DNA from: Heliocidaris tuberculata
Lineage: Eukaryota; Echinodermata; Echinoidea; Camarodonta; Echinometridae
Assembly (NCBI GenBank): GCA_025618425.1
Contig: CM046836.1
Span: 17,762,743-17,826,742, forward strand
Length of the DNA: 64,000 nt
Direction: 5' to 3'
Under the pieces are notes generated by a model. It searched no databases and was not told the DNA's origin. It worked only from the letters and a program-made list of their open reading frames with translations. Below, one piece after another: positions 25,901 through 38,900 of this stretch (the first letter of the stretch is position 1; every line of letters begins with the position of its first letter). The translations under genes were made by a program, and so were the position numbers.

Positions 25901-28173
25901 ATTTATTCAAAATTCATGTCTGATTCTTGAGTCTTGAGTGATTTGATCATTGTACTTGGGTGAGACAGAGCCTGGGACATCAAAGACAAGGTGCACAATA
26001 AAAATTAAGGTGAAAAATAGGTGGCCAAAAAAGAGTGTGAAGATCTTTTCCAAAGAAGTAGGCCTACTTCCCGTATAGGAGACATGAGTTAACGATAAAG
26101 GTAGTAGTACTAAAAGGTAGCCTCTGGACTTTTGATTGCTGGTAGGGAGGCTACCTCGATGGTACTTGTAGAGCATAATATTAAATCCATTCACATACAA
26201 GGCAAAAAAATAGAAGGGATTTAATAGGGATTCATTAAAAAAAAGTTTTGTGGCCACTAGCTCACACAGAGGATATAAGCCTTTAAACTTGATTTTTAAT
26301 TTTTTTTTAAATCTCTCCCCTTGATCGTCATAATGCAGAGCACACATTAAATAATTGCAATTATTCATCACAAGCACATACTCATCTATGCAATATTGAT
26401 TTTTATATTATATGAGAACATTTGCATCTCATTTGGAAATAAAATGTGACATTCTGATCGTGGTTCCAATATTGATTTTTAAACCTCATTAATTGCTCTG
26501 TGTGTGAACAGCCTTATTGTACGCGTAGTTAATCAAATTAGTGCTACGTACATTAAGCATGACCCCTTCACCTTTTCAATCAGGATATATGGTTGACATT
26601 CTACATGACGGTGCCTACCGTGAGCTTCAAGGCATCATTTTCATCTCTCTACCAAGCATTACATCCACACATACCTGCAAACCTTCCACAATAAAAATTG
26701 AGAATACCAGTATCTTGAGGCAATAAAATGCAGATTACTATGCATTTTGCATCCTTTCAACACAGAAGTTTTCAGAAAAAAGAGGGGAATCTGGGCTTAA
26801 TGATATCAATATAGTGTGAAAGTAAAAAAACAGTTAATCATTCCTCCAAAATAGGAATGATTGGTAGCTATGATACCAGAATACAGTACATCAAATAATT
26901 TTTTTTTTTTTTTAAATTCCAATAAGCACTTACAGATCATCAATTAGCATGAAGACACTTTTACTCATGAATGCATTTGGATTTTCTTAAATGGCCGACA
27001 GTTTGGTACCTGTACATGGATGTAGCTTGAAAATACCAATCAGACAAGCCTTGTACATGTATGAATTAAAAACACAGTACTGAAGAGTCAAAGTCTTAAA
27101 ACACACCTCAGACCTGTGTTTCACCACCAAGACTATTACATGTACAGGCTTTGTTCTACTTACCAGCAATAATGTGAGAGTGACACACTAATTACAAACA
27201 TTGTAAGTACATGTTGCTGTAATCAACTACCTTGGAATCCTGCATGTGGTGTGAGAAATACACTTCCTTGAAATATATACCAAAATACTTCTAATTACAT
27301 GGGAATTTGGGAAACCAGTACATACTGCATTGTTTAATATACTTAACAAGTGAATGAGTAAATTACGCAATGCGTAATAAATGTCCCCGCCGGAAGTGCA
27401 GATCTGTGGAAATTAACTAGCCTGAACCTTAAAACTTCAGTGAAAAACTTTAGTGAATAAAATAATAATGTTACTGCATGCAAAAGAAGAGAATACCAAC
27501 AATGCATGTATACAACTGAAATATAAAACATGAAAACATTATGAACCTTCAGCCATTTTGAATAAATTTGCATAAATTTGCATGAATAATGAATTTCAAA
27601 ATTCTGTGTAGAAGTTTGGAAGCCCCCACCCAGCCCTATCAGATAAAACAATCGGAATCAAAATCCGATGTGAAATAGAGGAGAAGTAGCATTTTTCGTC
27701 AATTTTGAATAAATTTGCATAAATTTGCATAATTAATGAATTTCAAAATTCTGTGTAGAAGTTTGGAAGCCCCCACCCAGCCCTATCAGATAAAACAATC
27801 GGAATCAAAATCCGATGTGAAATAGAGGAGAAGTAGCATTTTTCGTCAATTTTGAATAAATTTGCATAAATTTGCATAATTAATAAATTTCAAAATTCTG
27901 TGTAGAAGTTTGATAGCCCCCACCCAGCCCTATCAGATAAAACAATCGGAATCAAAATCCGATGTGAAATAGAGGAGAAGTAGCATTTTTCGTCAATTTT
28001 GAATAAATTTGCATAAATTTGCATAATTAATGAATTTCAAAATTCTGTGTAGAAGTTTGCAAGCCCCCACCCAGCCCTATCAGATAAAACAATCAGAATC
28101 AAAATCGGCCAAGAAATGACGGAGAAGTAGCATTTTCTAACATTTGAGCACACACGGACAGACGGACGGACGG

Positions 28174-28204
<31 letters not shown>

Positions 28205-31200
28205 CGAACGGGGCCCGTTTCATAGTCCCCTCGCGAACTTCGTTCGGCGGGGACAATTAACATGTCAAATTGAAATACTACATGTACATGTACATACCGT
28301 ACATATAAATGCTTCAATTACAGGCCAGATGAAATCAAGTTACATGTAATTAACTTGTTTTAAATCAACAAGAAAGAACTACATGTACATGTACATCACA
28401 TCAGACAAATAGCATTTTACAATATTTCCAAAGATAAAATTACAAAAGTTACATTACCATGATTAACTGCACATTTAATCATACTTCAATTTTTCTCTTA
28501 ATTTGGCAGTGTGAATGAAAGAACACCTCACTTATAATGGCAGGGACTATAATTATTTGATAACACCTCATACATAATTTTGTTTTTATTTTGCGAATTG
28601 CATTCAATTTGTTCTGGAGCACTGAGAAATCATACACGTAAATCCTAACCTGTATGACTCAAAAACATTAAAAGACCTGAACATATTACAAATCAAATAA
28701 TACACCTATCACACATGTATGCATGAAGATTACAAAGTCACAGAACCATGAACAGCACTCTACATTGGATGCAATGCTTTGTACAGCCACAGAAGTACTG
28801 TATACATGTACGGCACATGCATGAAGGCAAATTCAGGGCAATCACGTCCCCATCATTTTCGGCCAAATTCCAACCCCAGGTTCAACGTCCCTTAGGGCCC
28901 AAACAATCAGCATGCAATCTAGGAAAGGTATCAATTTCATCTCCTCGCTGTATAACCTCCAGCAAAGAATATTATGTGAAACCTAAAACAATCTTCGGTC
29001 ATTAGTCCAGCAGGGTAAAAGGTGAGACTCAAATTGAATAGTTCTCTCAATTACTGGGAAAGCACAGCATGCATTAAGTGAGGCACTTGATGCGACAAGC
29101 ATGATATAGGCCTATGTACATCTACCTAAAGAAAATTTGTTATTAAGAGTTAAAAAGGTATCCCAAATTCAAGAAAATGTTCTGAAAACTTACTCTACAA
29201 AAGAATACATGTATAAAATAAATACACCTGCACTGTAGACAAACAAAATATATCATTATTGCTACACATACATGTATGTATACTAGAAAACTTCTTACAT
29301 TATCTTTTTGTGACCTGATGCATCTACATTGTACATACATGTACATATACTACATGTAATGGCTATAATTTTTTTCCTTTCAATAAACTTTTGCAATTGC
29401 AATGTAAATGTATAACTATTGCCATTTTACAAGTATCAATTCAATATCAATTACCAAATAATATTTTCATGGATTGCCCCCTCATGAATCCTCCAACCCC
29501 CCCCCCAAAAAAAAGAGAGATTAAGAAGTGTTTCTAATAACTTCCAGGAAGTGACCAGTTTCAAATATTCAAACATGTACAGTACAATACAGCAAGAAAA
29601 ATGTATATGGGAGCTGTGTGCAATTTAGCTCTGGAAAGCTCTGAAAGAGCTCTGGGAGCGTTTCATCAAACGTTTTGTCAGTGCTTTTTACCAAAAACTG
29701 TTATAAGCTACTGAAATCCTTGCATCTGATTGGCTTAGAGCAAATTTGTCAGTAAAATCACTGACAAAACGCTTGATGAAATGCTCCCTTGGTCAACAAA
29801 AGAGTATAACTGGTGAACAAAAAAGTATAATTTTACATGTACTGTGGTACAGTATATACATGTAGAGTATAGGCTATATATCCTTGCCCTTGCTCCACAT
29901 GAGAGACAAACACATTTATAGAACACAGGACTAAAGGTGGGTTTTTACTAGCTAGTTTTCACAGGGCTGGCCATGGTTAAGCAACGCTACACATGACATT
30001 CACACGTAGTGAGAACCACGCACAAATTGTGCACGAATAGTTTACGACTCTACACAATATACATATATACATGTATTCGCAACATGTTCGGAGAAAAACT
30101 TCTCCAAATGTTGGACTTTGCCATTTTTTCGACATTGGCATCCTTCGTGAATCGTTCATGTGCCCTGTGAAAACCCACCTTAACCCACCTTAACCCACTG
30201 CCAACGGGGAACCTGTTCATCCCTGTAATTAGCCTACTGGAATTAGAGTCAACCGGTTAAAGGCCTATATCATGCAATTCATTTTCAGGTGGATGTGATT
30301 TCACAATACTTTCAACCTACATGTACATGTACATGCATGTAAATACCAAAGTGGATACAGAGACTAAGATTAAGGTCATCACTGTGGTAAATAGATGAAC
30401 CAGGAAGAACAAAATATTTACAAACTATGATGTAAATAATGTAAACAGAAATGTACCACTACCTACATATATATACATCAAGCTCCATTTAGCAGCTCAG
30501 TTTTTTTAAAAGAAGACAGAAATTAGGAGTGATTTAGCTCTAGAAAACGTTAAAAGATCCCATGAGCCTGGAATAAATTAAACATACATAAATCTTTGAA
30601 GGAAATCTCACTTTTTGTATTTTAAAAAGCTCTTTAGAATAAATAAAAGTACAATGCATGTGTCATTCCTATAACCACTATAAAGTGCGAGTCAGAAAAA
30701 ATGTTACACTTTTTAAAATGCTTATATTACACATATGATAGAAATATCATAGTTCTTGCACTACAGTTAGATAGAATAACTCTTCCAGTTTTATTTTATA
30801 CCACATTTGAGGGGAATCAGTAATGAATTTACTGGATAGGAATCAATTAATGTGTCTGGGTGAAAACCCATTTGTGCCAACATCAACAATGCCTTGCCTG
30901 ATTTGGATTCCACTGCACAATGAGCAAGAAAGCCTGCAAGAAGACAGGCAGACACTTCGTAGGGCAATGGCAGCGATGCTCCATGTGAAAGCCCAGAGTG
31001 GAAGATTGAAAGCTATGTCCAAGTGCCCAAAATGACTATGAAAAAGGACTTTTCAGTGAAGATCATTGAATGTTATGATTTCTGGCTTTATATATTTATT
31101 CATTTACTTATTGGTTCTCATGTTTATTTGTCTTGATTAAACATATGCATAAACTTTACGTTCATTGTTTGTGTGAATGTCGTTGTGTCTATTTCAGCAG

Positions 31201-32931
31201 GTAATCATACGGCTTGGCGCAAATGAGTTTTGACTGTCTTTCAAACAGTGGCTGTTGTGCACTCAACGGTAACGGCAACAAATGTTACCAAACAACAAAG
31301 GAATTCATACTCTATCCAGGCATACTAAAAAATACTCTGTTAATCCCACATTTTTAAAACAATACTCAATTCAAAAAGTGTAACATTTTTTTCTGACTCA
31401 CACTGTATAAAACTAATAATCTGAAGAGCTATTCCCTGCTGACAAATGAGTTGGATTCCATGAAAATTTGCAATGAGTCTCCAGATAATTAGCTCAAACC
31501 GTCCCTGACTTCATTAACAATATACTTGAGGGTCCCATTTGAGATATTAATTTCTTTCACTTTTAACCCTTTCTAGACAAATGACCACATTTTGTGGTTT
31601 GGCTCAATAACTTTTGATCCAGAGCTCTAAAAAATATACCAGATGCACGAATAGAAAGAGCAAAATTTTCTGCACACACTATGTCCATTTTTATTGCATG
31701 ACAATATTTCGTTTGATGCCAGGAATTTTTAAAACAAGAATAAGCTTTGAGATCCTTAAATTGGCAACACATTGAGAGGTTTAAAATCATTGTTTTTCAT
31801 AAAAATTGGCAATTTCTTTCAACTATTAAACAAACAAATTTCTAACCATGTATATTGTTTTCAAAGACATTACACCTTATTTGAACCATGTAGCACTAAA
31901 AGAAAAATATTACTGTTGCCAATTTGAAGAACAAAATGTGATCAATTTAGCCCTTAAATAATCCCTGTCCTGAAAGGGTTAAGCATACCTACGTTTGTTT
32001 CCCTATAATGTTAGTGATGATAAAGAGAAGGGTGAGTTCTGGGGAAAGGTGAAAAACTGAAAAGTGATTTGTGAGCTTTCTCATTCCTTTTATGTCAGTT
32101 TGGAATGACATAATCATTCTATTTCAGATCAATCAATTCATGTATTTCCAGACATATTAGTTTTGAATGCCCAATTGTCAATGACTCTTAAGCTCGTGTG
32201 CAGTTATGGCAGCACAAAGGAAACTGGAAACAAAATCAATGCATTAAATATTGTCTAATGTTGTTCTCTGTATAAAAAGATATACAGTGCGTCCCAGAAA
32301 AAAAAAACCTAAAACAAAGGGTTATTGTGACCACACTTTGTGACTTTGACAATAATTATCTATTTTCCATAAACTAGAAGTTTTATGCTTTTAAATGATA
32401 TGTTAATGGCATCCATCCGTACATATGCTTCACCGAGCAGCAGCAGCATTTTGAAAATGACATGTAAAACTCAGTTGTGCCGGATTTGTGTTAAAACCGT
32501 GAAAACGTAGTATCACATGTGAACATGATGTTATGGAAATACCAGCTTTAAAAGATATCATGTGAAATTTCCTTGTCTGGTGGCATGCACTTCAATTAGG
32601 TGTTGTGGTCTAGTGGATAAGTCAGCAGACTGAAGATCACAAGGTACGCGGTTCAAATCCCAGCCCGGCACTAATGTCCTTTGGCAAGACATTAATCTAC
32701 ATTTGCCACTCTCCACCCAGGTGCTAATTGGGTACCCGGTAGGATGCGAAGGTCAATGTGATTGGATTAGCATGTGCGCGCCCGTAAAAAGGCGACTGGC
32801 TGGAATGCTCCCCAGGGAGTGGAGATTGTGCACTGTGATGTGCGGGATGGTATACTTGAATCCAGTGACCGGGGTAATAATGATAATGTAAGCGCTTTGG
32901 TATATTCTTGTAAAGCGCTTTATAAGCAACC

Positions 32932-32962
<31 letters not shown>

Positions 32963-35900
32963 GAAGTAGGGCTGGGACTAAAAACTGGGTACCCGAGTCC
33001 CGCCCGAGAGCCTCGGGACCCGGGTCAAAATATTAGATAACCGATACCCGAAAATGAGTATTTAATTATCACCTATGTATGTACACGACAAGGCGGTAGA
33101 TGAACGTCGAACAGCCATTTACTATTTACATGTAAAAAAATCCATGTAGCGCTCTAGCGCACCATTGCAGTGATGCGCTTTTGATTCGTTCAACTCACTG
33201 TGAAACATAACCTTACACATTCGTATACACAGAGAGCAAAGCTCACTGCCGCTATTCGGAGACTGCTCATTGGTTCATTGAACCCATGACATAATTTGCA
33301 TTTAGTGCCCTTCCCCCTTCTTTGCAGTGAACGATAAGTCTATGAGCGATTAACGGGCGTAAAGTTTACAAACTCATGCATATTCAACAGTCGCTCCACA
33401 CTCGCACGTGGCATCTCACAACTCGTACACTATTAAACAGGTATTTTTAACATCGACGATCACGATCTGACACTGTCACAATATCCTGAAACTTTAGCAA
33501 AGAAGTTACCAATTACTGAAATCAGATTAAGAGTACATGAACGATATATCCAAAATAATATCCTTCATTGTTCATGCGAAAGTGAAAAGCAAGGCTGTGA
33601 GAAGCAAAGGATGTCTACAGTGCGCGCGATTAACATTTTCATTCATAAAATTGGGCTTGTGACGTCATTTCATGAGCGGTCCGTTAATAACAAGTCATGA
33701 CAAGTCATATGCCAGCCAGCCAATGAAGGTATGCGCCTTTTTTTTTTCTTTTTTCTTTTTTCCTTTCATATACCGCGGCGGCATTGGGCGGAAAGGCGCT
33801 TTGTATAAACAGATCGAATTTCAAAAGGGAACCGCATGTGTGTGTTAAAGGATGAAGTTGCAGTCGGACAGAGAAGAAAATGTTGGCTTGATGATTTTTT
33901 TTGATGAATGATGAGTTTGATGAATGATGATATTTGATGTCTGATGAAGATAATTGTTTTGATGATGTTATTATCTTGATAATGATGATATGATGATGTC
34001 TTTGATGATTATGATGATCGATGATGATATCAATGGTGCTATATGGTTGATCATGATGAATTGATGATTATGTGAATTAATGACGATATGAAATCATGTG
34101 ATGATGGTATGGTGATGATATGATAATGATATGATAATGATATGATAATGATATGATGAACTACAAAGTGAGTAAGTGACTCGATCTCTACGATCACGAT
34201 GTCAAAATTCCCAAGAGCTGCCCGTACAAAATTATTAAGAATCATCATGATCATCGTCTCAAACGAGTTTTTCTTCATAAGATTTCTTTGTATTCCCCTT
34301 CCTTTTTTATAAGTATGATGGGGGGCCCCTTGTCTGCGCACCTAACATTTCACTTGAAATTGACAAGTTTTTCCTTTGGTATTCCTCTAATGACTGACCT
34401 CATTTTAATCCTCATATCCTAGAGAGTAACTGTGCCGAAAATCTGATTAAAATTCGAATAAGAACAATTTCATTTTCACAAGAATAGGCGACGCTGTCAT
34501 TTTGACACTAAAAACGGGAAGGTTCCCTTGTCTGCGCACTCATTCACGTATCACGCAGTTTGGGATATTTTGCATGAAAGGTGGCATTTTCAAGGCATGT
34601 GAGTAAAAATGCATAAAATAGATGTTCTTCACCAGTTTTCTTCACTTTTTCGCTGATACATATCACTAAAATTGATATGAAGATGACTGTGTTCACTACG
34701 TCTTTTGTGATGTTAGAATCGCGCAGTTACGCGTATGCGCAGACATGGGCACTGCGCAGACATGGGGCACCAAACCATACATGTACATTCATGTATTTTG
34801 GATAAACATGTGCGAGGGACTGTTGACCGCACGTGACTACCTAAGGCACTGGCGCGCTGGCATGATTAGACGGTAGACAATTTCTACAGATTAGATTTAG
34901 GCGGCTTATGCCTATCCTGTCTTGCGCCCACGCGATTTCCTCCGCCTGTTTTGTTGTTGTTGTTTTTGTTTTTGTTTTTGTTTTTTCCTCGAATGGTTTA
35001 TTTCAGTTGCCAAACACAAAGGAGTTTTCCCACAGTGTTTGTAGCTTCTTAGGGGTAAATATTGGCTTGTAATTCGTGTTATATCATTTTCGGGTAACCG
35101 GGAACCCGCCCAAAAAATAGTCGGGTTCCCGAATTGAAAAAATACCCGAAACTCCCACCCCTAATTAGAAGTTCATAAAACATGGGTCAATAACAATTTC
35201 AAGTGGTGGCAGGGGCGTACGCCTCCAAAATTTCCAAAATGAATCCCTCAAAAGATGAAAAAGTGCCCATCCTGTGATGTAAATGGTGCCCCTCCTGAGG
35301 TGGGAATTTGCCATAATCATTTCAGCCTTATGTGCGCTTTCTACATGTACCTGTTTCCATGCGATGACAATGGAAAGTGCCAATTACTTTACTTTTATGA
35401 AAAATCTCATCTTTCTGTTCGCTCTGTTCTGAAAAGAAATTGCAGTTCTGCAAAATGCAAAAGATTGCTTTTCATCTCGATTGCAGGTACCGTTTCAATA
35501 CAAAACATGCCCTTTCTTTACCCCACATTGACAAAACATTGACCATCTGTTATTCTATGAGGACATTATCCTTACCCTCATTATTGAAAGAAACAGATGA
35601 AAACAGTCTTCTCATAGGGTTTTAAAAGTCTGGTTTCCTTTGGATCATGTTCGCATGTGATTAACGTTTTTATGGTTTTATCCAAAACCTGGCACAATTG
35701 AGTTTTTAAATATCATTTTCAAAATGCTGTTCACTGAAGCATGTATGGATGGATGCCAATATCAATACATGTACCTCAATATGGAAACTAGATAATTATT
35801 GTCATAGGGCACATAGTGTGATCACAATAACCCTTTGTTTTACGATTTCGTTTTTTTCTGGGAAACACTGTATAGTATGATATCTTTTTGGTAAAAATTC

Positions 35901-38900
35901 AATTCATGACTTCCCATGATCTGTGAGGAACGCTAGATACCGGCTATACAAAATGTACATGTACATGTACACTGTCTGATGATAGGACCCTTCCAACCGG
36001 ACGGCTGCTCCCTCAAAGAGCTCCAGTGTAAAAATGAAATTTCTTTCGCAAGGGCTACTTAGAAGTCCATCTACATTTTTATGCGCTACGACCCATGGGC
36101 AGAAATATTATTTGACGATGGCTCTTTTTTCATTTACGGTGGCTTTTTTAAGAGTTTCGGGGGCTAATCACCCTTAGCCCCCGCTTATTTTTTTTCTTCA
36201 CTGAAGAGCTCCATGTTTTGCACGGAGATAGCGTGTGAATAGCGTATGTATACAGTCCCCCATAGGTTAATACATGTACATGTGTGTACATGTACACGTT
36301 TTAGTACAATTTGCCGTTGTAGGAGTTTACATCCCTGTATCTACATGTACATTATTTTGTACCTCTTACTCGTTTAATATTGAACTTCAAGAGGAAAAAA
36401 ACTTCACAGCAGCTTAGTTTAATAAATGCTAGTATCTAGCTATATGTATTTCTCATCTAAAATCAAAGAAATCTGACGAAAAGTTTGTGAGGGCTAAAAC
36501 TGCACATTACCTTAAAACAAACACCCTGTTTATGAAGTCAGTGACAGTTTGAGCTAATCATCTGGAGTGGAGACTAATTGCTCATTTTCATGGCAGCCAA
36601 CTTCATTTGTCAGCAGACACATTTAAATGTTTATTGTAAGCTCCTGAAGTGTACTTTTGTCACTATATTGTTAAGTGCCTTGAGCACCCACTTTAGGTGG
36701 ATACATGTATGTTGCGCAGTATAAATGTCTGGATCATGATTGCAAACAACATTACCCCTACATGAACTTAGCAAAAACACTGTTTAGTGCTACTCTTTGC
36801 CCTATACAGTGCCACTTTAGTTGATTCTACAAATTAGTTCATGAATATATTTTGTGAGCTTTCTCATTTCTTTCATGTCAGTTTGGAAGAACATCATAGT
36901 AGAAATGTCCCCTGAAAAGGATTGCTCTTCAAGAGTCTTTAAATGCCCTTATATGCAAAATATGACAAGAAATAGCTGAAGTGTTCAGGCTGAACATTCA
37001 TGCCACATGTGTGTGCAGTCACATATACCCATTTCTGCGTGCTTTTCAGCGAGATATCTTAATATATCAATATCTTATCATTTTAATGATTCCAAAACCT
37101 AACAGTATACATCAATTCTTAAATAGATATGATCATCCTTTCCCAACTGTTTTGAGAGAGTTTCTTTCACATTGTAATCACATGACCAGAACTTAACTTT
37201 ATCTTTGATTGGTTTTCTAGAGCTTGAATCATTACATACATGTATATGCTTCGATGTTAATTCATGTTAACCATCAGTTATATTTGGTAAAGTATGGAAT
37301 AGAATGGACGATAATTTGGACCTTTGTAACATTTCATGCACAATACAACAAAAGGATAATACCCTCGAACTGTCAAGTAACATAAAACTCGTATTGAAAC
37401 TAGATTCATCTACATGTAAGTTTACTCAATATGCCTTTTGTGTCTGCTGCCAGAAGATACAAGGATACATTTACATGTATTTGTTGCCAATGTAATCTGC
37501 TCTTAAAGGCCAAGTCCACACAAGCATTAACAGTAGCTCAACTGAAAGAGAAAAATCTAAGATACTCTTAAATACCTTTGTTTTTGGAAAATGATTATCG
37601 GAAGTATTTTTTATGAATTTTTGAAAGTTTCTTTAATTATGGGGTTCATAATCCTGAGCAAGCCTGTTCAATTCCACAATGCAATGGGCCATGATTTTTT
37701 CTGTGACGCAAGACACTCACATTGATTTTCTTTCGACGACCCCGCGGCTTGAGTACATGCCCAACCACCTACTGAGTCTACAGGGTTTACCAATGGGATT
37801 ATTTACTGCACATACCGGTAGACCTACAGACAGTACGGAATGTAAACAAAACTTTTATTTTGAAAACAATTGGCTTACTTTTTGTCGTTCAGATTCCTGC
37901 TTCCGTCATCTTGTAGGTCTGTCTTTCTGGTGTTGGTTGGGGCCAGTGAACAAACAAAGTCGGTACTGCATCTGGCTTGAGCAATTTCTATTTGGGAGGA
38001 TATCCCATCACCTTTACACGAATATCCTCTTGGAAGCAGTGAGCCTCAAAGTGGTCCTCACACACCACCCGACTTTGAACCCATTTGTATGTTTTCACGT
38101 TGAATTTGTCCTTTCTCATATTATTAAGCCATTTAGCACATCTTTCACCATCCGTTTGGGGGTTTGGAATGGCAATAAAATGATGGTTAGCCACCTCACC
38201 CTGCTTTTTTGAGCAGCCATAAGCCTGACACATCGGCATGTTGAAGTATTTCAAGGCACCTGCATTGCACTAGCATCTATACTAAAGTGCGGGCACAGCG
38301 CTAGCGTCGATTGTACCATTGAGATTATCATGCGCAGTAAACCAAAAACAATGTGAGTGCTGTACATGTATGTTACACGGCCACGTGATTAAATTGAATT
38401 TGAGCGGTAAAGATTGTTTCGCTTCAAAATTACCAAGATGAAAAAAATCATTATGGAGCAACCATTGGGAATTCAGACACAACTCTTTTTTTTGTTTTAA
38501 CCTATGATTTATGTAGAAAATACTCAGAAAGTTTGATTTTGGTGTGGACTTGGCCTTTAATTCAGGAGGAGGTTGTTTTCTTCTAAAATCCTCTTCCGAA
38601 CATTATGAACATTTTGCTGGTACTCGACCCATTCAAATCACAAGAGTACATTTCTGTTGACTCCTAACATGACAAGGATCCATTTCTTCAGAATACACTT
38701 TATAATAATGAAATTCCTTTTCCTAGGATGTACATGTACATGTATTACGGGCTTTTCACGGCAATGAATCAAATTCATGTTACAGCCTTTTTTAATTGTC
38801 ATCTAAATAGGCAATACTAACTGAAATATGTACACAAGTTCTTTGCTCGATAGACAGGAGACTAGGAGAGCATATTATCAAACCATACTTTGAAGAAGAT

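Larger units (their letters stand above)
32285..35870. mobile_element. Tc1/mariner-like TIR element, interrupted by SINE and hAT insertions
   Basis: Ends CAGTGCGTCCCAGAAA and TTTCTGGGAAACACTG, TA on both sides. The arms pair over about 250 bp (32285-32540 with 35630-35870), sharing AACAAAGGGTTATTGTGA. The interior holds the SINE at 32599 and the hAT at 32967. No transposase ORF remains. Confidence 0.82.

Noticed and set aside
25907..26377. 156-codon minus ORF in NAA60 intron 2
   Set aside because: No domain, no splice-defined exon, AT-driven composition; kept only as unassigned intron.
32599..32671. Possible tRNA gene
   Set aside because: A- and B-box are present but the cloverleaf and acceptor stem fail and the unit continues into a SINE body with (ATT)n tail; a second copy lies at 22263-22413.
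37679..38212. 177-codon plus-strand ORF
   Set aside because: Antisense of the THAP exon, whose C2CH motif is on the minus strand; the plus product shows no domain.
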